Origin: Plumapathes pennacea
Taxonomy: Eukaryota > Cnidaria > Anthozoa > Antipatharia > Myriopathidae
Direction of reading: 5' to 3'
DNA length: 64,000 nt
Assembly (NCBI GenBank): GCA_964036295.1
Contig: OZ038465.1
Location: 881,615 to 945,614 of the forward strand
The position numbers were made by a program, and so were the translations under genes. The notes beneath the pieces are model-generated. The model made no database searches. It had not been told where the DNA came from and worked only from the letters and a program-made list of their open reading frames with translations. Of this stretch, positions 55,717 to 64,000 are shown piece by piece. Position 1 is the first letter of the stretch; every line of letters starts with the position of its first letter.

Positions 55717-58700
55717 CTAATCTTGGATAGCTGATAATTCATTGTTTTCTGTAAATAAACCAGTTGCGAGTTTAGCCTCATCATACGCAAAGCCCCGGAT
55801 GTATGGCACCTGCTTGAGAGTGCTAGAGCGGTAACAGCGCCACAACTTTCCCTCTTGCTCTTTCTTTCTATCGAACAAGACCAATTGGGTTCCGTGCTTG
55901 TCCTTACAGAATTTGTCGCGCCTTTCCATTACCGTTGCCACTGAGGGAACGAGATATTAATAAGGACAAAAGTCCGAATTAGGAATGAGGTTTATATGAC
56001 CTGCGTAACTAAAAGAATATGAAAGAGGAGAGCGATAGGTTCGCTGACGGAGAGAGCTCGAGAAACTGAGATATTCGAGCGCGAGGAGAAAAGAACTTAT
56101 GAACCTAGAAAAAGCGTTGAAAAATAGAAAGCAGAACTACCAAGGTACTGAAATTAGTAAACTGGAGAAAGTATACTGGCGCGTTACTAGCTCAGCCCTC
56201 CCCCTCCACTTGTAACATAATATTAACGAGAGCTATGACCGTTAATATGTGAATATTCACTAATTTGTTAAAGCAACAAGCTGAACAACACGTACCGGGC
56301 AAAGTGCATTCAGAAGGGTACAGCACCGCTGCGTGTCCATGCAAGGTCATGAGTGGGTACCGCCAAGCTATCACGTTCCCGATCCACATCCCACAACCAT
56401 GCGACATTTCCCAAATGAACTCAGTGTCGACAACCGCATCCCATAAGTTAACGCGGCTGATGCGGCCTACTAACGCTTGGGAAGCGTCAAAGTTACCACC
56501 TGGTGATGAAAACGTTTAAAAGGATTGTTCGAGAGTTTTAACCTCTGATCTCCACATAACATCCGGGCCCTAATTCACCCAAGTCATTCTTCCTTCGGAA
56601 ATTCAATAAAACAAAATAATGCAAGAATCACAGAGAAGCGCTACACAGACCATGCAGTTATTACTTGGACAAAGATCAACTGACTGGGTTGGAATTCTAA
56701 ACAAAACTCCCGGGAGGGGGGAGGGTACTCCTCAAAATTTTAGGTGGGAGTGTGCCGCTCGGGACTGAAAACCCTTACCTATTTCAGACCAAAATTTGCG
56801 ATTTTCGACCTTATTTCAGACCACAATGTGCAATTTTTGACCCTGTTTCAGACCAAATACCACAATTTCCGACCCTTTCCAGACCAAAGGTTAAAATCGA
56901 TACCCTATTTTAGACTAAAATGCTAAAAATGATACTCTTTGGGGCGGCACATACCTATATGGCTCATATATGGGAGTACTCCCCCCCCCCCCTCCCCCGG
57001 GACAAAGCTACAACCCCCACTTCACCCGCAATACAAACATAGGATAACAGCATACTGACACAGTTTAGTGAGAAAAGTATAAAACTAAAGATACAAACAC
57101 TCCAGGCACTATCTAGAAACACAATAAGGCCACGTAGTAATAATCGAGCAAGTTCACTTTACCTTTCTTATCCTGATCTTGTCCAATAACAAAGATACCA
57201 TCTCCAGGAAGAAACTCTCCCGTTTGATACTGGCTCAAACAAGACCCTTCAACTCCATCCACCAGCACGCAAGCTTTGCCGTTAACATTCTCCCACGTGA
57301 AACACACGTGATGCCAGGCTCCGTCGCGGAGGTTGAAGGAGCCTTTCTTGCTTCTAAAATAAAATTGAGTGAGTCGTTTAGCTAAATACTCGACCCACTT
57401 TTGTTGTGTGATAAAGTACTACCTTCAGCTTGTTCATTCATTGCTAGATGGGGAACCCTCCTCAGATGAATAGCACTTGGGTTGTTTCGCTTTCTCTTTA
57501 GGTTATCGGAGATTGGGAAATGTATGAACTACAGATTAACAGTCACACACACACAATCATTTCTATGCTATGTAATGTTCGGTTAATCAACAGACACACA
57601 AACAGTGAACATTTAGTGAACACGTGTAGAGGAACCGGACAAATTCATCTCTCATGAGTTTCTTGACAACAATCAATACAGAGTGCTGTGACAGTTGCAT
57701 GCCGGGCAGGAGGAAAGTGTCCGTCATTACGATGTCCTGCTGTCTTAAGTGAATACGATGTATTATAACGGAAAGCCAGTCATAGTACTGTGTCCTGTGT
57801 GACTACCTGACGCCACGTTTTTTTCATTTTTGTCCCTTTTTATTTTATCATTCTATGCACCTTTATGAAAACTATACTATCCAATACACTGTTAAAGTGC
57901 AGGCTCAACAAGAAACAAAAGACAGACAGACAGAGAATACTCACAAAGTTTTGAAAGTGTTGGTGTTACAAGAAAAATCGAAATCGTTATTATCCAGGCC
58001 TCCGTATAACGCATTATGATAAGCAGTAGTAGCATATGAGAACAAAGCCATTTTCCCTGCATCGTTGGTCTTAAGCCAGAGACAAATAGTGAGCTCATGT
58101 AGGGACTGGGACGAGGACATAAATAAAAGGGCGTGGTCAACTGCAGTTCTGCTTTGAAATAACAAGTCGAAGTCGCTCTCTTGAAATGTAGTGGGAACTA
58201 AACGTGTAATAGAGAAGAAAGAGGAACACAAGTCAGCAATTTACTCTGAAGTGGCGTACCGACATATTCAAAATGTACAAATTATTAAAGACGTGAGTAT
58301 GTAACCAAGCTGAGCTCTTTTATGTCATTTATTATCCCATGGTCACCTGACATGGCGCGGGATTGAGACGAAACAACTGTCGCGTCGCCTCTAACGTCAT
58401 TCCTGAAGTCCCTCCAGGATACAACATTTCCAGTCCAGGGCCAGCCTCCACGCGACATAGTCCAGATGAGAGAGTAACTAAGCATGTAATCCCAAACGTT
58501 CACCTGACTAAGGACGCCATTAAACATTTCATTTGTGTTAAAACCACCACCTGCGGATAAGTTTAGAAAAAAACAAACAAACAAAAGAAAACAGAAGAAA
58601 CCTCAACTCACAACGGCATAAAACGTCATTGCTATAGACTTAGAATCTGAACATTGCTGAATGCTCTAATACCCCCCTCTCTAATAAGCACCCCTCTACC

Positions 58701-60049
58701 AGGTCAGTTCTAACCTCCCTCCCCCGCCCCACTCACGACCAAATAACTTAATTTGTCTGCCCCACGAAAGACAAAAATAACATAACTCAATCCAAGTAAT
58801 TCCGCCCGCTCACCGAAAGTGTCCTGTTCCTGTCCTAAGATCAGTTTACCACCTCCGTCAATGGTCTGATCCTTAGCGAAGGGCTGGGAGCTGCCGTAAG
58901 TGACGCCATCAACGAAAAGATAAAGTTCTCCGTCACTCTTTCGCCATCTGACGCACATGTGGTGCCACGCACCATCCAGGAGACCAGGAGCTGGTAAAGC
59001 GAAATCTCTGCCGAAAATGAAGATATAGGAAGGAATATACAACTGAATGCTGTGCTAGAGTGATCTTCAATTGATTTTCTTAGAACCAATACCAAAATTT
59101 CAAAGCAATTATGATGCGAAAAAAAGCGACCGTCTCCACTTGTTGCTTGCTAACTTGCATGTCGTTGGCCAAAAATGCTGGCAAAATGGAACCAGTATAA
59201 TAAATGCAGCAAAGTAAAGCAAAGCCAAAACATTCACAATTTACTATCGGTAGTCAAGCAAAAGGGTAAAAACGTAAATCGGAAGTAGCCAGATTACGTT
59301 TGAATAAGAGGCCAATCAGCAAAGCAACAACATTTACTCGCCACTTGCACCTCTTGTTTCGACAAAGTAGATGTCAGTTGCTCTTTCTTTTGCTTCCTGA
59401 GTTGGTCTAGAATAGTTCAAAACTTTTTTAGCCATGTGTAGCGCAACAACCGCAAAATCAAAGCAGTCACTGTAAAACCTAAAAAGGATTAGTTTCCGGG
59501 TTGGGTTCATTTTTTGTCTAGAAAAGACGAAGAACAAATAGGAGTTAAGAAGAATTAGTTGTAGCCTACGTACTGACATACCCTCCTCCTAGGTTGTTAA
59601 TGGTGAAGGTGAGAGTGCTGTTGCGTGTCGACATCACTATCGCGTCAGGGTTATCACTTGCCGACGAGTACGAGAACATGGTCAGCGGCCTTATTTCTGA
59701 GTTTGTACTCTTCATCCACAGGCATGTCGTTAGTGCTGTCAGAGTGGGCATGGACTCGAACATCGCGTAGTCGGAAGCTGATTGTCTATCAAACTTAACA
59801 TCAAAGTCAGACCGGATGACTGGAAACCATCAGAAAGCAGGAAAAAAAGTGAGTCTTAGAATTCACCGGATTCTGGTACATAACTACAAGTGCATTTTGT
59901 AAGCATGCACTGTTACATGCTCTCTGTTCTGATAACGGTGGCCAACACATTCTCTGTGCAGTGATAGTGTACATAAAGTCTTATAAATATCCAAACGGAA
60001 TACAATGTAATGTGCTTTTGTCTTCCCGGAATCAAAAAAAGTTATTATT

Positions 60050-60085
<36 letters not shown>

Positions 60086-63000
60086 GGCTTTACAACGTTC
60101 AGCACATCTACCACTTAACCGAAGCAGAAGTTAATTCTCACCAGAGTAGTGTTCCCTTGTCTTATGTTTGTTTGTTTGTTTGTTTGTTTGTTTGTTTGTT
60201 GGTGCAAAGTTTACAAACATATTCTCCCAAGTTCCCACCATACGTTGCTTAGTACTGTTCTCAAGTGACGTATTTCAGAGCTCTGCATCGCAAAAAAATT
60301 CCATGCAGACATTAAAAACTATAAATACTGGCGCAGGGCAAGGAAATACGATTAAGTAGTTTATCTGTTTTGCATATATACAAATCAGTGAGTATATGCT
60401 CCTTTGCTTCTCTACAGTTCGTGTGATGTCTATGATTCACGCATGCGCACCTCCTTCAGCTCCACAAGTCGCTGGTACGGTGACCTCTACTCCTCCCCGA
60501 ACTTTTGTCCTGAAATCGGCCCAGGCTACCACGGTTCCCCTGTGTCTGCCACATCCCTGGGCCAACCTCTTGATGGAGTAAGCAGTGTATTCTGTGCTCC
60601 AAATGTTAAACCCGCTCAGTACACCAACAAATGCTTGATCTGCTTCAAAACCTCCACCTGTAAAATCAAGAGAAAACAAATTACTCCAACAAAGCGGGAA
60701 GGTAGCCAACCATCAATTGCTGTCGGATGATGCCGGATGATGTCGGATGATGCCGTTTCATTCAGACTCTGATCCAGCTCTGGTATCCCTTCTTACTACC
60801 ATTTGTGTCTGTCCATTTTTATCTCAGTAGACGGGTTAGAAACTAAAAGTAACTCGCCTTTGTTATTGAGCAACAATGCGAACGCCATTTATTTGCCTTG
60901 TACTTCTCGAGAGCTTTCATTTGAGTGGTCACTTCATATGACAGTTAAGGAGCCTTTAAGCATGAACGAAACTACAAGGTGTTTCATCCAATTCACATCC
61001 AATTCAAATTAACAAGGCCTACCGAATGAGTCCTGCTCTTGTCCCAAGACGAGTGACTGCATCCGGACTTTTGAACCAGTGCAAAATGAATCTCCTGTAG
61101 TCGCTTGACGTCCATCAAAATATAAGTACCACCGACCATCGGAACTGCGCCACGTGAAGCAAAAATGATGCCATTTATCATCCCGGAATGGCGATGTAAG
61201 AACATACGATCTGAGGAAGAAAATGCAAGTGAAGAAATTATTTGCAATCACAATCAGCATAAGACACAAATAACAACTTTAGTACTTGTAATTATATCGC
61301 CAACTATACTAAACAACTTTCTGAACAACTCAATTATATCGACCAAATAAATAAATAAGAAATGATAACCAGCAATTATTATATGACTGTGACGTAGTTT
61401 TACCATATAAGGTCGCAACAGAGTGCCGGTACGGGAGCGTATTACGCACTTCAAATCCGTATTACACTGTAGAAAACCGGTTTGACCGGTTTAGACGCGC
61501 GCGTATCACAAATGAATCAAAGATTTTTCTGAGTGCAAGGTAAAACGGTGCAACGAACGTCTATGACTTTTCAGATACAAGACCCTTCCATCGAAAGAAA
61601 CGTTACTGGATAATTTGTCAAGGAAGAGAAAGCATAGTTCAGTTGGTGAAAAGCGAACAATCGCCATGGACAAACGGAAGTTCTGACTCCGTAAAGTTTT
61701 CCGCACGATGCCGTCACTGTAAACACTGCAAAATGATTTTCGCCGTGTACGAACACTGTTTTGAGTAGTTCCTTTGCTGGAAGGGGTCTTAAACTTTCTA
61801 CAACCAGGCAGGAAATCGGTGAGTTGTTAATAATCTATAACTTGACAACGTGTCGGCGATAAAAATCCTAGTTGTGTTATGAAAGTTTCAGATTCTTCAA
61901 CGTACACATTCGCTGGCTCTGTTCTTGTGTTTATTCCTTAACTACTCCGAGAAAATAAAAACCCTGTTTTGAGTACAAAGCTGCTTGTTATTGAAGAACA
62001 AAAATGGTTAAAAGTTTAGTAGTGGTCGATTTCAACCGCTCGAAGCACGTTTGTTCGCTGAATATTTATTCTGTCCAAGCAAGCATTTTCGTCTCCAGCG
62101 CATTTATCGCAGCACATTTAATCTGAATTGAACTTCGATCATTTGGTGGCATAACTTCTTTAATTTTCTCTGTCAAGATTTTTAAATCGATGACCGGATT
62201 GGAAGCTGTAAGTGAATCTTTGTGTAAATGAGTGTGCGTACATTTTGCCTGGGATTGAATGAAAACAGTTTTGCTCGAAGTCTCTGTTTTATGTTTGCTG
62301 AAATATATTTTATATAAAGGTAAAACTACGTCACAGTCATATAATAAATCCCTCATTCGATGGTTTAGCGCGTAATACGGGCCGGCATTTTACTCGTTAC
62401 TCGCATTTTTCCTCGCCCCGCGGCGGGGCTCGGAAAAATACGAGCAACTCGTAAAATACCGGCCCGTATTACGCGCTAAACCATCGAATAAGATGTATAT
62501 ATCGAATAACCATGATAGACAATGATTAATGGAGAAGGGAGGAAAAGCCTGGCCAATAAACGCATAAACAATAAATTGATCTTTGACATAAGTAGACATG
62601 ATAGCAACCTTTTGAAGTCAAACGAATTCTAAAAACTAAAGAAAACGCTTGAGACAACAAGTCAACAAAACGCACTCACAACTGATAGTTTCAAATGCAA
62701 CTAAATCAAAACATATCAAATGTGCACGTGCACATACAAGCATCTTTTCTTATCTTGCTGCTGCTTTTCACTTATTCGCCAAATCACATTATTATCCAGT
62801 AATGCCGTACGTGGTCGTTGGGCTTGTGACCACTCCCTCCTGTTCCCGTCCCCACCCCCAAGATTCAAACACGACGTACAAAGGCTTCCTCCTTCACAAA
62901 ATATGTTAAAATTTCTTGTCTAAATACAAACCTTTTATCTTCTTTCATATAAAAGTTTGCTTTACTGCCATAAACCATGACCGTTAGAGCTGCAGTGTCG

Positions 63001-63557
63001 GGAGCTTCAGCAAGGATAGAGACTGGAGTCAGCGTGCCATCGTCTATGGTCTTCATCCACCAACACATACTCAAGTTGGTCAAGGAGGGAGGGGAGGGAG
63101 GGGGAGCCAACACTACGGAGTCTGTTACCGTCCTCGTGGGAAACTTCAACTCATAATCATTTTGTTCAGCTGTAAAACAAAAATACGTCCTCTGTCTTCA
63201 CACATCACTACATACATCCATACATTTCAATGCTTTCAATTAACTTAATCAGCACTTGTTCATATACACACATGACACTGTTACATACACATAGCATCCC
63301 TTACAAACATGCACAGATGGTTCACATGATTACTAAATTTAAACAGGTTAAACCTGGTCTGGTGCAGCTGGATGGAGTTAAGATCTTTGCTGCGCCTCTG
63401 ACGTCATTTCTCAGCTGGGACCAGGACAGGGCGTTGCCGTTGCACAGATCCGGGACACGTAACATATCCCTGATGAAGTCTCCCGGATGAACTAGGTTCC
63501 ATACGTTCACTTTGCTAAGCAGACCACTGAAAGCCTCTTCACTTGTCAAACTACCAC
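55717..63557 (-). CDS. Multi-domain pentraxin protein, 5' part beyond the window (11 exons seen)
   Basis: At least four pentraxin domains in one gene; the first is only partly inside. Exons 5' to 3': 63557-63354 (end of domain 1); 63169-62932, 61210-61023, 60657-60451 (domain 2); 59819-59582, 59007-58814, 58550-58347 (domain 3); 58197-57945, 57353-57163, 56499-56296 (domain 4); 55940-55717 (tail). All phases agree, and each domain uses the same three-exon module with boundary phases 1, 2, 1. Middle exons carry the pentraxin signature: HHFCFTWRSSDG, HHMCVRWRKSDG and HHVCFTWENVNG, followed by GQEQD or GQDQD. Third exons start GGxxF and end with WADFRTKVRGG or WRDFRNDVRGD types. The tail is 74 residues, basic, without a known domain. 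Probably a secreted, calcium-dependent recognition protein; a signal peptide would lie to the right. Confidence 0.9.
56706..57002. repeat. Inverted-repeat element (MITE-like) in the pentraxin gene
   Basis: The left end is CTCCCGGGAGGGGGGAGGG, then TACTCC. The right end is the opposed GGGAGTACTCC, then a C-rich run and CCCCCGGG. Between them lies a tandem unit of about 35 bases built around ATTTCAGACCAAAAT. It sits in the intron between the last two exons of domain 4. Confidence 0.75.
60048..60086. repeat. (TTG)n microsatellite
   Basis: About twelve TTG units in a row lie in the intron between domains 2 and 3 of the pentraxin gene. A (TTTG)n run follows at about 60165-60200. Confidence 0.9.
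61377..62346. mobile_element. Element with ~27-bp inverted ends in a pentraxin intron
   Basis: The left end contains ATATGACTGTGACGTAGTTT (about 61381). The right end has its reverse complement, AAACTACGTCACAGTCATAT (about 62323-62342). About 27 bases match without a gap. The roughly 970-bp inside has no transposase frame. It lies in the intron between the first and second exons of pentraxin domain 2. A non-autonomous DNA transposon is the best guess; target-site duplications are not clear. Confidence 0.55.
62355..62489. repeat. 135-bp near-perfect palindrome
   Basis: The left arm starts ATTCGATGGTTTAGCGCGTA and the right arm ends with its reverse complement. The arms are about 66-68 bases long with few mismatches and meet at CCCCGCGGCGGGG. 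There is essentially no spacer, so single-stranded DNA or RNA would fold into one long hairpin. It is directly beside the inverted-end element at 61377-62346. Confidence 0.85.
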
Positions 63558-64000
63558 CTGTGAAAAATAAAGACCCACTCTCAGCATGAAGTATATGGAA
63601 ACACGAGTGAGCCAAAGAATCGCAGAGCTGGACTGTGGACTGTCTGAGCAGGGATTAACTACTACAACGTCAATTACACAGGCCGTAAAGAAGAACTTTA
63701 AAAGAACCAGAAGCCACAGTAACAACTCTTCACTTGCTTGCACTATGAGAAACAAATCAGATCACAACTGTTAAGCATGTAACGGTATTTCGATTACTTT
63801 TGCTTTACAATGAAAGCATAACAAGCTTCAAGATGAAGCCTTAAATCAGATTGGTGAGCCCGGCTCAGAGAATGTCACAAATTTGCTGAGAGTAGTCCTA
63901 AAATCGTACCAAGCGCAGAATTATTGAAGGCAAGTAGAACACAATTTGGACATTCAATCAATCAAAAAACCGTTTTTCTATTTTCCTGTGATTTATATTG
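63558..64000. other. Intron of the multi-pentraxin gene up to the window edge
   Basis: By the repeated three-exon pattern, the middle exon of domain 1 should lie to the right of this stretch. I looked for the HHxCxxW signature on the minus strand and did not find it here. No other feature was seen. Confidence 0.5.

Noticed and set aside
61506-61756. Minus frames of 61-66 codons inside the pentraxin intron
   Set aside because: They lie in the inverted-end element and lack any pentraxin motif or fitting splice phase.

Overview
This is a eukaryotic nuclear window, most likely from an anthozoan cnidarian such as a stony coral or sea anemone. The reasons are short coding exons with GT-AG introns of a few hundred bases, compact gene spacing, small inverted-repeat elements inside introns, expanded pentraxin genes, and conserved metazoan genes. 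The species cannot be named from the sequence. I rebuilt gene models by hand from splice sites, reading phase and remembered family sequences, so exon edges are predictions. Seven of the eight protein genes are complete; all eight stay in frame across every predicted intron. Left third (1-21.5 kb): ADHFE1 (minus, 14 exons), DDX24 (minus, 17 exons) and RTCB (plus, 21 exons). DDX24 and RTCB are head to head, with about 205 bp between start codons. One is a ribosome-biogenesis DEAD-box helicase and the other the tRNA-splicing ligase, so the shared promoter joins two RNA-processing genes. Centre-left (22.3-26.3 kb): a minus-strand gene I do not recognise. Eight exons splice in frame into a 527-residue, cysteine-free protein with a signal peptide, a short acidic segment, then about 390 residues dominated by arginine with Trp-Arg motifs, and a neutral tail. 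Most introns are phase 1 and several exons look duplicated. It is the best candidate here for something undescribed. Centre (26.8-39.7 kb): mobile and satellite DNA. It holds a dispersed repeat, a broken LINE reverse-transcriptase fragment, a 388-bp MITE with 3-bp target duplications, a tandem array of about 29 copies of a ~335-bp monomer with higher-order structure, and a diverged ~352-bp edge family. Right third (40.3-64 kb): a secreted single-domain pentraxin (minus) with a stray duplicated exon piece, a two-exon four-TM large-pore channel protein of the pannexin/LRRC8 type without leucine-rich repeats (plus), two Mu-like glutathione S-transferase genes head to head with identical exon structure, and a multi-domain pentraxin gene (minus) built from a repeated three-exon module, which runs off the right edge. 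The right half therefore suggests humoral recognition (pentraxins) and detoxification (GSTs). No rRNA, complete tRNA or CRISPR array was seen.
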